Shown in pieces: positions 1-10,472 of a DNA stretch of 64,000 nucleotides (positions are counted from its first letter, which is position 1; every line of letters begins with the position of its first letter). The DNA comes from Neolentinus lepideus HHB14362 ss-1 (Eukaryota; Basidiomycota; Agaricomycetes; Gloeophyllales; Gloeophyllaceae): the NCBI GenBank assembly GCA_001632425.1, contig KV425586.1:1-64000 (forward strand). The letters are read 5' to 3'. Made by a program: the position numbers and the translations under genes. The notes under the pieces were generated by a model. It made no database searches and had not been told where the DNA came from. It worked only from the letters and a program-made list of their open reading frames with translations.

Positions 1-2
1 GA

Positions 3-1115
3 AACACTCTAGTACGGGCATATCAGCACTGGAAGAAAAATGAGTGTCCTAGACATGTCCATCCAGCTATTAAATGGTCAAAACAAGATCCATTAAATTT
101 ACTAGATTATGTGGAAGATGCTGCATGGAAGATAGTTAAGAAAAATAATACAAAGACTCAGTCAATTATAGGATCAATATTATTGAACAACCCAACTTCC
201 AACATCAATAAACACAATGTACCACAACCAACAGGAAGGTCTGGCAGCTGTCCTAAACCACACGATAGTCCATCCCAGCCAGGAACAATACCCAGGTTGC
301 CTATAGGATTTATTTGGAGTTCAACTTACTCATGTGCTTATGATGCACTGTTTACAATCATATATAATATGTAGACTGAGAACCAGAAGAAATGGACAGA
401 AAATCTGAGATTCAATGACCATCTCTGTTCACTCATCAACAACTTCCAGGAATTAAGTAGCAAAGAAATAACAATGGAAACCTGTAGGGATAGAATAAGA
501 CAGAAGTTCCATGAATTGGATAGGAACAGATTTCCTATGAGACAAGGGGCAGGAACTAGTATAATGGATCTATGTGAAGAAATCTTCAAAGGAGCAGAGC
601 TTGGAATGCGAAACATGTCATGTAAGATATGTGATAGGCAAGAAAATGATAACATAGCATCTTTAGCATTCGAATGTCACAGATTAGATGGACCAACATT
701 TGACAGTGATTCAATAAAATTGATAACACAATGGATAGGTACATACTTAAGCAATAAAGGAATCTACTCTGGACAACGGTGCTGCAGAGCAAAAATGATT
801 GCAGTATCTTCTCTACAGAGTACACCAAGACTGTTAGCTTTCAATGTTGCATCAACAAATATAACCCTAGTGAAACAATTTTCCCTCAAAATCACAACAA
901 AAAAGAAATTCTACTTAACAGGTATTATTTATCATGGTGATTACCATTTCACTTGCAGATATATTGACAAAAATGGTGACATATGGTTTAATGATGGGAT
1001 TGAAACTGGAAGACAATGTACCAAAGATGGTAATATCCATACCACAACATTAGAAGACTTAATGTCATGTAGAGGAAAATCAATAGGGACAGTGATATAT
1101 GCTCAAAAGATTTAA
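3..1115 (+). pseudogene. USP-like cysteine peptidase gene, 5' truncated by the window edge, with an in-frame stop
   Basis: One frame runs from the left edge to the TAA at 1113-1115 and is broken only by TAG at 372-374. Upstream is a Cys-box-like motif, SCAYDALF, preceded by a tryptophan. Downstream is a His-box-like motif, GDYHFTCRYID, followed by WFNDG. Together they resemble the Cys and His boxes of ubiquitin-specific peptidases (C19). The TAG follows IIYNM, where a Trp would fit, so one TGG to TAG change would explain it. The DNA is more AT-rich than the genes to its right, as expected for a repeat-borne gene. Similar peptidases occur in mobile or repetitive agaricomycete gene families, but no transposon end is visible. 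It could instead be a divergent C48/Ulp1-type peptidase. Readthrough or a sequencing error cannot be excluded. Confidence 0.6.
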
Positions 1116-1588
1116 TGGACAGTCTGAGCTCAGGACTCGTACCCATGCCATGCGAAGCAGTGGCCCTCTACCACAAGTACTGATATTCTCGTGTCGCCGC
1201 GAAGATTCTCCCGCAATTTATTAGGGCTGGGAAGTCAACCGCGGTATAATCTTTTTAATCGCATGCTATAGCGACTCCTCGAATATATGATGCGTATTTC
1301 GACCTGTCAAAGCTTGCAATAGCTCCGTGCAAATCCAACAGCTCTTGTTTGTCCAAGTTGCGACCTCGCTCCTCGCTTACATCTTACCCATCATATCATT
1401 CACAAGCCAAGATCCGTAACTATTCTATAGCTGAATCTTCTCTCGCTCCGTATCTTTGGGTCAAACGCGATCGCTGCGTCTTTTCTCCGTGAGGATTCCG
1501 GTATGTTCATTAAACCTGACTTAGTAATGAATGCAAGTAATGCTCATGACGTTGAGTTGGCAGGGTGAATTTTCTGGCCGATGTGGAG
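1116..1588. other. intergenic stretch between the peptidase pseudogene and the lectin-like gene
   Basis: No coding pattern was seen. Base composition shifts from AT-rich to the GC level of the rest of the window, so the edge of the repeat probably lies just after 1115. A possible intron (GTATGT at 1501, AG at 1562-1563) could lie in a 5' untranslated region, but the TATA box downstream makes it unnecessary. Confidence 0.4.
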
Positions 1589-1596
1589 TATAAAAG
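1589..1596 (+). promoter_or_regulatory. TATA box of the lectin-like gene
   Basis: TATAAAAG lies 57 nt upstream of the ATG at 1646. The spacing suits a short leader and supports that ATG over the open frame that continues upstream. Confidence 0.6.
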
Positions 1597-1645
1597 CTCT
1601 CGTCTGTGCTGCAAGGCCAATCATCATTACGTTCTTGCATCCGAC

Positions 1646-2255
1646 ATGTCCACCCTTGCAACGGGCTGCTACACCATCACCAACGATCAGTTCTCGAACC
1701 TGGCATACTTGCCCGACCCTGACAGAGGGTCTCCCATTGTTGCCAATGTTCCGCAGGACAGCAACGGTGAAAAGGTGAGCCAGGTCCCTCTATTGGTCAA
1801 ATTTTATCGCTTCTTCATGGGTATACAGTGGAACCTCAGTGAGCTCGGCAACGGTAAATACACCATCCAGAATGTTGGACACGCAAACTACGCGAATACT
1901 GGGCATCAAGGCGCTGTCGGCACCCAAATTTCGGGCTGGCCCGACGCTCAGCAGTTCAACATACAGGAAACGAACGTCAAGGGAAGGTATACGTGAGTCA
2001 TGTCTGTTGCCTCTATACTATCGAAGCTAAAACTATCGATGACTTAGAATTGCGACTACTGACAGCCGCCTATTCTGGGGCTTCAATGATGACCAGAATC
2101 AGACTCCGGTATGACACCAATCACAAGCGCACTTATCTTCTCCATATGCTAACTATTTCGGCCAGATTACCCTTTCTAATAATGGAGCTGATCGCCGCAA
2201 CTGGTGGATCTTTGCAAAGTGTTCATATACGTATGTAGGTCCACGATCTAGATAG
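1646..2255 (+). CDS. small beta-trefoil protein (ricin-B-like lectin or fungal protease-inhibitor fold)
   Basis: Four exons (1646-1774, 1829-1992, 2066-2108, 2166-2255) join in frame to 141 residues. The introns are 54, 73 and 57 nt with consensus ends; the first is a multiple of three and stays open. The protein starts MSTLATGCYTITN. It carries repeated trefoil-like motifs: G-x-YTI near the start, NGKYTIQN in the middle, and FWGF ... PITLSNNG followed by NWWIFAK near the end. Length and motifs fit the small cytosolic agaricomycete beta-trefoil proteins, which include fungal-defence lectins such as CCL2 and trefoil protease inhibitors. There is no signal peptide, as is usual for these proteins. 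Lectin and inhibitor cannot be told apart from sequence alone. Confidence 0.75.
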
Positions 2256-2421
2256 GTGATGTCCCGTGTTCCGGGACATCGGCCGCTATTGCCTCTTTGT
2301 TGGCTTGTCTCGTGTCCCAGGTCTTCCGTCACCTAAGGTCACTCACACGACAGATATTGAAATTTGCAGTAAATCATTGCAAAGTGTTTATTACAGTAGT
2401 TACAAGATATTGTGACATATA

Positions 2422-2610
2422 CTAGCCTTCCACTACCCTACGCCGCTTTGGCGTTAGTCTTGCTGCAAGTCGTGCAGGTGCTGACGGAGCAGACGATATT
2501 GTAGCAGCTGATTTACCTGCATTATCAGCATTCTTTTGTTTGCGACCGCGTCGAGTTGGTACTGGAGCTGTACTATCACCAGTCATGCTGGACGACACTG
2601 CGGATGCCAT
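2422..2610 (-). CDS. small basic Ala/Pro/Ser-rich ORF, hypothetical
   Basis: An ATG at 2610 opens a 62-residue frame. It contains an AT-hook-like RRGRK and ends PKRRRVVEG, so it is rich in nuclear-localisation-like basic clusters. No domain was recognised. It may be the tail of a repeat-borne gene or a chance frame. The reverse-strand frame over the same bases shows nothing better. Confidence 0.25.
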   Translation of the reverse strand: MASAVSSSMTGDSTAPVPTRRGRKQKNADNAGKSAATISSAPSAPARLAARLTPKRRRVVEG

Positions 2611-3230
2611 GATGATGTGTCTCGAACATCGCGGTTTGCGCCACTGAGCTTTGTTCGCAACGTGTGCCTCAGCATCGATCTGAAAAGCGCCAAAGCCAGT
2701 CCCTCCAAGTACTGCAATGTCAAGAAGGAACAAATTTGCGGCATCCGAGATCGAGCTCCGGGCCTCGGGAAGTATCTGCGAGTAATAACTCGGAAGTCAG
2801 CAATTCTTGATAAGCGCGGCTTCCATCTCAAGTGACGAGCTGGCGCTCCGAGTGTGAGGATGAAACGCGCCAGTCTCAGCCACGAACAATATCTTGTAAA
2901 ACTATCTCCTCAGGTAAGCGAATAAAACGTAGCCATGCGCCGCCCAGCAGGTAAATGCAGAAGTTCTCCATCGCTTTATCGATAATTGCCATAAACATAC
3001 CTGTGGCGATTCAGAGCCTCGGGGAACCAACGCGTATGACATACAGCGGATCCGTAGGCTAGCCCAGCGTCACGATTGCTGAAGCGTCTATTCCGCGGCG
3101 AGTCTTGAGCAATTGCTGACGGGTCATCATGAAATATTCCATCCTTGTGCATAGCGCAGCTCGCAAGATCACAGTATCCTAGCTTCAGGCCGCAAGATGT
3201 GGACGACCTTTTGTGATGAGCGTATTAAGC
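2611..3230. other. intergenic stretch
   Basis: No recognisable coding or structural signal was found between the small basic ORF and the 3' end of the glycosyltransferase gene. Confidence 0.4.
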
Positions 3231-5204
3231 TCACAGTCCAAAGAGCTCGATAATATTGCGTAGATGCTCATCTCCTTCCTCCGCCCTCACCTTCCGAGCC
3301 TCAACAATCTGCTTCGTGAAGGAACTGCAGCGCACGGTCAGACATCACATATCAAGTCCATCTGACGCGGTCATGCGTACGTACCTTGTTCGGCTACAGC
3401 CTTTCGCCCCGCTGACGAACAGTTCGGCATTCATCGCAACCATCTTGTCGAAAATGCCCATCACGCCTTCGTCCTCGAAAAATCCCATATCTTCTGAGTT
3501 CAACCCCTTGCGTTCGAAATCATCCTCGAGCACAACGAGCCCACCATTTAGATCGGTCAATTGTAAACCTTGTAGTTTGCCGCCAGCTCTGAACGCCTCA
3601 ATGAAAGTATTCATAGCTTCCACGTGCTCGGGTGAGATAGTCTTGAAAGTAGTGGATCGTCTTCGACCATCATTGAGATTCGAAGTAGGAACGACCGGGT
3701 ACGGGTAATCGGTAGCGATCCAGACCGTCTTGATATCCTGTTCGCCAGAGAAGTTACCTGTTCTCGACGATGACAGAATATCCGTCAGTTTGTCCACGAG
3801 AGACTGCGCACAGCCTTGGAGAGACGCTAAGGGGACGCTCTCAAGACGCCAATGAATCGAGAGGTACGGACGCAAGGTCGAAGAAACTGCCTGGGCGGAG
3901 TTCTTGAGATGAGTCGCATAATCCAACGTCAACGACCCGGCGATAGGGAAATCCTCTGCGAAGAGAGGGTGGCGCAAGTCCCAATCCACCGCTAGCACAT
4001 CCGGCTCAGAGATGGCAACATCCTGCGCCTTGGACTTGAAAGCAGCCCATCTGAGGTCTTCATTCATGAGCAAGTCTACGATATATGAACTGTTCGGGTT
4101 CCACCCATTTCCGTTATTCGCCAGGTGAATCGACAGGGGAAGGAATAGACTAGAAGCGAAGAGACGCTTGAACTTGGTCTTGAAACACGGAAAGCGCTTG
4201 TAGACCATAGTATCGTCATCATGAAGTCGGACTTCCACATCGTTGTCATGTTGCAGCATTTTATTCCCGGCTAATTGTGATTTCGCATTTGTGTCTATGA
4301 AGACGACCTGAGACGTGACAGAGTGTCGTCTAGCAGACAGCCAAGCTTTAAAAGCATCCATGGACAAGGTAGCAGGTCTGAGCTCGTCAGTTCCTTCCAC
4401 GCTTTTCACAGTCGATTGAAAATCAGTCATGTCGTAATACGTGTCAAAGTTGAACTTCATGCAAGTACCAAGACGACTCTTTCCTACATTTGGAAGCACG
4501 AGAGAACGGTTCAGTGAGCGTGACAAGTGCAGAAGCTGCAATAGATGTTGCCGAGCTTTAGACTCTTGCTCTGCGATACGTGCCGGGAGAAGCAGTCGGC
4601 AAGGAGAGAAGCCACAGAAGTTCATGTCAGCTCTGCGCGAAGCGTCAGATTTCCGAATCTCAGGTATAGCAGTGACTATAGGAGGCCAAGGACGTTGGTT
4701 GGAGTAATCAGGATCAAGGTAGAGCAAGCGTTCGATGAAGTCCAGCTCAATGGTCGATTGAAGACGGTCCAGCTTATCCAATATTGATCGGTCAACAACT
4801 GGCAGCTTCTCAGCTCTGTTCAAGGTCCTGGTTGGCCCAGAAACAGATAAGTTGGCAGAAGGCATCAAAAACTGAATCTTTTCAGTGGTCTTGGCATTCT
4901 TCATATCCTTTGCGCGCACAGGCTGAAATACAAGAAATACAAGAGTGGCGGACACAGAACAGAGGAAAAGCATCAGAAAGGCCACGCTCGATGTAAAACG
5001 CATGCGAGCCCAACGTGGAATATGAGCCCTGGCACAGGCATATAAGGCGGCTTCACGGTGGATCATCTTCTCTGGCTTTCCGAATTTATCGTTGACGTCG
5101 TTAAGAGCACCGATAGCTGGTCTGAGATTGTGATGCGACCGTGAGCGTAGCATGTCGAGGAGAGAGACGCGTGCCAACACGCCACAACGCCCACGTGAAA
5201 ACAT
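3231..5204 (-). CDS. type II membrane glycosyltransferase, O-fucosyltransferase-like
   Basis: Exon 1 is 5204-3385 and exon 2 is 3324-3231, joined across a 60 nt intron (GTACGT...CTGCAG), giving 637 residues. Without this splice the ORF ends in an unrelated 12-residue tail; with it the C terminus reads SSFTKQIVEARK, which continues the conserved domain. One hydrophobic segment at about residues 69-93 after a basic region predicts a type II Golgi or ER protein. The luminal part has conserved CR-LLPARIAEQESKA and LVLPNVG blocks, an IHWRLE motif near residue 450, and WIATDYP and ELFVSGAKGC near the end. These resemble a basidiomycete family related to protein O-fucosyltransferases. The sugar and acceptor cannot be read from the sequence. 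Internal Met residues near 47 and 68 are alternative starts. Confidence 0.75.
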
Positions 5205-5587
5205 TTCCCATTTGGATGGACTTCAAACTCCGACGAGCCGTTAGTGAACGTATCGTTGCCGACAGCAAGCCCAAGGCATCAAGCCAGCAAGAAAATCAGA
5301 GGTACCCGTTGCCCTCTCGACCCAAAGTGAGTGTTACTATCAGTTCCCGCTGTCGTTCTGGGTGTTGTGGAAGTTGTCCGGTCTCGTTTGGAGACGTGGA
5401 AGGGTTGGATGGCAATGGCAGACTGGGGATGTAGGACGGTGAGGGAGCTTGTTCTGACAAGCCTTTCTTAGCCGGAATAAGTGCGACAGTCGACTCGCAG
5501 TATGTCCTTCTGCTCTACGCATTGTTGGGCTCGCTGATTTCAGGCATGGCCATCCAGCTTCCGACCCGATAACCCACTTCGCCCAGC
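5205..5587. promoter_or_regulatory. shared divergent promoter of the glycosyltransferase and eS10 genes
   Basis: The genes on either side are transcribed away from each other, so the 383 bp between the two start codons must hold both promoters. No clear TATA box was seen, as expected for a ribosomal protein gene. Confidence 0.45.
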
Positions 5588-6150
5588 ATGATCATTTCGA
5601 AGCAGAACAGGCGCATCATCTACGAGAACCTCTTCAAGGGTGCGTGCGGAGCCTATTGTGCTGTTTGCCACTGAAATTAATGGGTTCCATGGAGCAGAGG
5701 GGGTGTTGGTCGCCAAGAAAGATTACAACGCGCCTAAGCACGAGGAGCTTGAGACGATCCCTAACCTGGAAGTCATCAAGGCCATGCAAAGCCTCACCTC
5801 CAAGGGTTACGTCAAGACTCAGTTCTCGTGGCAATGGTACTACTATGTTCTGACCCCCGAGGGTGTTGAATACCTCCGTGAATGGTGAGTGGTCTCCATA
5901 CATGGGTGCCCAGCTAAAATTCACCCTTCCGCCCTGATAAAGGCTCCACCTCCCGACCGAGATTGTTCCCCAGACGCACAAGAAGGCTGCACGCCCCCCA
6001 CGGCCCGCCAACGTTCGTCCGGGTGCTGGTGGCGAGGGCACGTACCGTGCCCCTCGTGGCGACCGGGAAGACTACAGGAAGAAGGAGAGCGCGCCTGGCG
6101 AGTACAGACCCCAGTTCGCTGGTGTCGGCCGGGGAGCACCCAGGGATTAA
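5588..6150 (+). CDS. RPS10: 40S ribosomal protein S10 (eS10)
   Basis: Three exons (5588-5639, 5698-5884, 5943-6150) join to 148 residues, close to the usual eS10 length. The N terminus has [20 protein letters not shown], the core has [10 protein letters not shown] and [16 protein letters not shown], and the tail is rich in Arg, Gly and Pro. eS10 sits in the head of the small ribosomal subunit near the mRNA entry channel. The introns of 58 nt are phase 1 and phase 2. No defects are visible. Confidence 0.97.
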
Positions 6151-7063
6151 GCGGGTCGATGGTGGTTTGGCTGTCGGGCGAGTCGAGGTGGGCTCTGCCC
6201 TCTGTCATATGCTAGTCAAAATGGAGTATGAGCACGTCATGCCTAGCTATGTGCTATGTTTATTCTTTTGCTTTGCTGTTCCTTGTATTGCATCCATCAT
6301 CCCGGTTTCTTCTCCGCATTCAGGATGTTCTCCTGGCGAGCAATAGATGCACTAACACGCTGTTTCATTTGGGCAAGCTCTGCATTCACAACAGTCTTTG
6401 AAGCGACAAGACTCGAATGTTGGGTTCTGGCAAGTCCACGAGCAGAGGTGCTGATTTACACACCAGTATCCACCTGGTCATGATTCACCAGTTCGAGTCC
6501 GCGCTGCATTCATCTGCTTTATTCACCTATCTGTTCTCCAGCTATCCCTCATCTACGACGCTCTCGATCCCTAGCCTGAGTGTACTCAATGTCAGGGGTA
6601 TATCGTGTGCAGACTGGTCTCGTATTACTCGACCCTAGTGTTCCGAACCCTCTATCCTTATGATCAACTCTGTTCTCTGCACCCATTCTATGTCTCGAAA
6701 TACGGCGCTCCGACCTCCACCTATCTCAGTACTAGGGCTGTATTGTGACTTCGAATTCCTCAGCTGAACTATATAATTTCAACTCTCGCGATACACGCAA
6801 TTCAGCATCCGTTCCAGCGGCCGACACTCATGGTTACTTTCGATTTTGGTCTGTGCCATATTGATGCGGGCCAACACAAGTTGGCAGGCATATAATGTGT
6901 GGCGCGTAACTTGCGGGCGCAAGGTAGGTCTGCGGAGAATCTTCGTCGACAGAAAGCAGTACCTTGTTTAAATATATTGTTCGGCTTCATATTCCAGTCT
7001 TCTATCGATTCCACTTCATCCATACTAGGGCCCATCTATACGATATCTTCACGTCTAAACTTG
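6151..7063. other. intergenic stretch downstream of eS10
   Basis: No convincing gene was found. The open frames here are short, have no family pattern and overlap each other on both strands. Confidence 0.4.
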
Positions 7064-7440
7064 CGAACTCCCCGCCGGGCTGCGGTGGAGTTGTACAACT
7101 TGTACTCGCGCTCTTTACAAGTCGGCCGCGGACTGCCAAGATAATGACCAGTGCATGAGTACAATTCTACGTATGGATCCAATCATGGACAGAGAGAGGA
7201 GGCAACTTGAAGAGGATGCTATGCGCAGCTGGCTATATCTCATGCGAGCATGATGCTTGTCCAGTCACAGTGCAAACAGTCATGGTGTTAACCACGTATG
7301 GTTAACGGAAATCTCGTAATCCATTGGACCCAGCAGGTCAAATTAAGTCGAATATTAGAGCTAACGGTGAATATAACGAGTTGCAGTGAATGATGAAGAT
7401 TTCTACAAGAGCAACAATCGACTCGTAACGACCGCTGATA

Positions 7441-8719
7441 TTAAACTCTCGCGGCCATATGACAAATATATGTCAGGGCCTCCTTGGCTGTGGGTCTCCT
7501 CTGTGGATCGCTATCAATCATCGTCTCTAGCAACTGATGATACCACTGGGGAGTTTCACGAGCAACATCGGCAACTCTATAGGACTCGCGGCCCCACTAT
7601 CGATGCAAATAAATCAAGTATTTACAAGACAAGAACAACAAAACGCTCACCCCTGTGAGTGCATTTCGTAGCTCTTCTCGCAGAGTCATACCAAGAGAAT
7701 AGACATCCGCAGCAAACGCATCGTACCATGTGCCCTCTTTCTCAAGCTCGGGGGCTATCAAAGTAACCGGAGGTGCTTTGCTGGTGTGTATGAGCGGCGA
7801 CTGGTTTGGCTTGAACAGTGTAGAGGAGCCAAAGTCGATGTATGCCATACGGAAATCAAAATTCGTCCGCTGATACGCGGTGCCGTCTGGGGCGATTGCA
7901 CGATACTCTTCATGATTCCATACAATATTACCTTCCTGGATGTCCTGAGTCGCAGGGGACATAAGCGAGCGAACGTTAGAGGATAACTACGGCTGCACAC
8001 ACCCCATGGCTCACTCCGTTCTTGTGCATGAATACCAAGCCCTGCACAAATAACGATTACCAAGTACGTCCAGGAGAGAGTGGCGTTCGGCCACGTACCT
8101 CAATCAACTGTGCGCCTGCTTTCAGTCTAGATGACATCGAATCAAACCCAGGCCATGTCCAAAAAGTGCCCCAGCACGGCATTACCATAAAAATGAAGTC
8201 ACCTGCAGGAATAAAGTTTACTGGGATAGTGTGATTCCTCGGGTTCGAACGTAAATGAGATGAGGTTAGATGAGCGAGTATTTGATATTCCATCGAGTCG
8301 CGACGCGTGGCTTTGAAGCACACCTGACGACCGTGAATGTCCAAACCAATCATGGTGGCCGCTGTCTAATAAAATGCTTCGTAAGCTTGGGAATTATATC
8401 AGATGAGTAGCCATATTCTTACCTGCTGGCGAAAATTACCCAATGACTCGGGAGTCCCAACTCCGGTGCGGTATATGAAGTCTTCGTCGTCTTTAGGGCA
8501 GAATGGATTCATTGCAGACCTTTGTGGCAGCCTGGAAAGGCGGTTTATATCCTTGTAAGAGGGCGTACCAAAGAGTGCATATCCAAAGCTGGCTAGGAAG
8601 GGCTCGTAGATATCCCATGGCTCGCGCATGACATCTGGATTTTGATAATCTTCGATACTTGGCCAGTCAATAAGTCTGGTAGGCAACCGTGGGGGTGACA
8701 AAGCGGATGAGGACTGCAT
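7441..8719 (-). CDS. serine/threonine protein kinase-like protein, duplicate A
   Basis: Five exons (8719-8423, 8365-8099, 8041-8003, 7944-7651, 7596-7441) join to 350 residues. A beta-3 lysine lies in VCFKATRR and a C-helix Glu in MEYQIL. The catalytic loop reads HGDIQEGNIVW, with HGD in place of the usual HRD but Asp and Asn kept. DFG is present in YIDFGSS. The C lobe has FAADVYSLGMTL and ends with DPQRRPTAKEAL. All the residues needed for catalysis seem present, so it is probably active; the substrate is unknown. The sequence before the kinase core (about 130 residues) looks specific to an agaricomycete kinase family. The gene is divergent from the small gene at 9726, about 1 kb away. A nearly identical copy lies at 11274-12551. 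Confidence 0.85.
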
Positions 8720-9386
8720 GTTAAGTTATGATGAGGAGTTTCTCGACAGTCCAAGCTTTTAATACGTATAGAGCTGCGTGTGACTGTGGCTTTCCGTGCG
8801 CACCTCACACGACTCGGAGACCGACACGCTACGTCAAATGTAGATGAGGTCTAGACGCGCCAGATCAATAATATCGCTCTGGACTACGGCTGTGCTTTTT
8901 GAGTCCTTAGGCCTGAGGAGTGGAACGCCACACGGAAGTCGCGAGAGTCAATACAAACCAACTTCGATCGCGAAGTGTCCGGCATCAAATTCTCACGTCC
9001 GGTAAATGCCGCGCGCTGCCAGTGGTGATATATTCTTATATTCTGGTGGATGTTGGCTTTGCAATGACTTTGATGAATCGCTGGTCTGACGTCTAGTCTG
9101 GATTCAAGCCTGGCCGTAGCGTCTTCAGGTAGTTGCGCCTGGTATTTCGCATTACCCTCGTACAAACCTGATCCCCGATATGCAAGAGGAATACGCAAGG
9201 GAGACATTCACAGGTTAATTGGATCATGGAAAATATCACTCTATTTCTCCTAATATGATGGGTTATTTTAGATGAAGACCATTGCCTGACGAGCTCTACA
9301 GTCTGGAATATGCGGCTCGAGCAGGATCATATCTCACGACCTCAGGAATAACCATATATGAGCAACACTGCCCAGAATACAGCACG

Positions 9387-9646
9387 CCTCCTTACAATAA
9401 AGCACAGAATAACATAGCTGTAGGCGCCACCATGAACCCGAGTACGTCCTTCCTTCCTTCTCTCGCAGTCTTCGCCACGCGCGCTATGACTGGACCAGGC
9501 CAGCATGCGCCACACGCCTCCGTACAATCAACCACGGAATCACGAAGCTGTATGCACCACCATGAACCCGAGTACGTCCTTCCTTCTCTCACCGTCTTCG
9601 CCGCTCACGCTATGACTGGACCAGACCAGCATACGCCACAGGCCTC
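9387..9646 (+). repeat. two tandem copies of a ~130 bp repeat just upstream of a TATA box
   Basis: The block containing ATGAACCCGAGTACGTCC starts at 9432 and again at 9562, followed each time by a GCAGTCTTCGCC-like stretch, CTATGACTGGACCAG and a CGCCACA-like end. The array stops a few bases before the TATA box at 9650. The same array with a 126 bp period precedes the TATA box of unit B, so it predates the large duplication or is part of the promoter. Confidence 0.8.
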
Positions 9647-9649
9647 TGG

Positions 9650-9656
9650 TATAAAA
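9650..9656 (+). promoter_or_regulatory. TATA box of the small gene, unit A
   Basis: TATAAAA lies 76 nt upstream of the ATG at 9726. The surrounding sequence, GGTATAAAACGGCGAAAATG, is conserved in unit B at 13506. Confidence 0.6.
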
Positions 9657-9725
9657 CGGCGAAAATGAGACGTCTTTATCCCCCCAGAGAACAACAGAAG
9701 GTAGTCCAACAGTTCGAGATTAAAT

Positions 9726-10048
9726 ATGTCGAGCAACAGTACTGAAACGTACAACATGAGTTATCTCTGCTCTCATCCAAGATAGCTGACTGGGCATCAT
9801 TGTCTGTAGACCGGGGAGACAGTATACGTGTTTTGGAAGGAGAACTGGCGCGTAGGGACTTACCAGTCCCTGAGTCGCAAATACTATAACGGAAAAGTTA
9901 GTCTCCCATTCCTGCCAGTGGTTTCGATGACTGACATGTCTCGCCTATGATTTAGTACCAGCCAAACGGACATATGGTCAATTTGTGGGACATGGGGAAG
10001 AAAGCCACGGTCATTGTTCAGCTTAATCACGTCACCAAGTGCGATTGA
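9726..10048 (+). pseudogene. small beta-barrel (SH3/Tudor-like) protein gene, duplicate A, first splice donor lost
   Basis: By comparison with unit B the exons are 9726-9755, 9810-9896 and 9956-10048, which would encode 69 residues. The protein has VYVFWKENWRVGTY, then YNGKYQPNGHMVNL and a TVIVQLNHV end. Alternating aromatic and hydrophobic residues suggest a compact SH3-like barrel; this is inference from pattern only. The donor of intron 1 reads ATGAGT here and GTGAGT in unit B, so normal splicing should fail. Intron 2 has a good GTTAGT donor. Reading through intron 1 meets a stop. The gene may be silent, or may use an unseen donor. Confidence 0.55.
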
Positions 10049-10322
10049 ATACCAGCAGGAGACCAGAACGCTACTGTTCACCGTTCAAGGGGGGTATTGG
10101 AGGCTCCGATAGCTTCTCTGGCTTCAAATTTCTTTTTGTTGAGCATAATATTTGAATTTCCTGTGTCTCGATACTGCTTCATGTGTGCATGTTGATGACG
10201 TCCTGGAATATATGGCTATAACAACCAACTTGTTCTGATATGAGTCATGTCGCACTTGCCGTATTCAGGAGAGGTCAAGGAAGGCTCAGTGATTTGAGTG
10301 TCTCCTAGAGCGGAGTTTGAGC

Positions 10323-10472
10323 ATGAGCTATGAATATTAGGATTCTGATCATACATCTTTTGACAGCATACAGAGGTTTACAGAAATCGACGGCTTCCAC
10401 CACGCATCTGCTTCACAGACTAACATGGATAAAGAAATTCTACTATACCAGCAGGGTAAGAGGTGTCATTGA
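10323..10472 (+). pseudogene. relic of a small ORF, duplicate A, early stop
   Basis: The frame starting MSYEY meets TAG at 10338-10340, where unit B has CAG. After the stop the frame continues with clear similarity to unit B (for example RFTEIDG then HASASQT) until TGA at 10470-10472. The protein family is not recognised. Confidence 0.45.

Noticed and set aside
5921..6346. ORFs on both strands over the eS10 3' exon
   Set aside because: They are out-of-frame readings of the eS10 Arg/Gly-rich tail.
7386..7658. Plus-strand ORFs opposite the kinase genes (also 7786-7986, 8022-8234 and the copies at 11.3-12.1 kb)
   Set aside because: They are antisense shadows of kinase exons and introns, conserved only because the duplicated DNA is.
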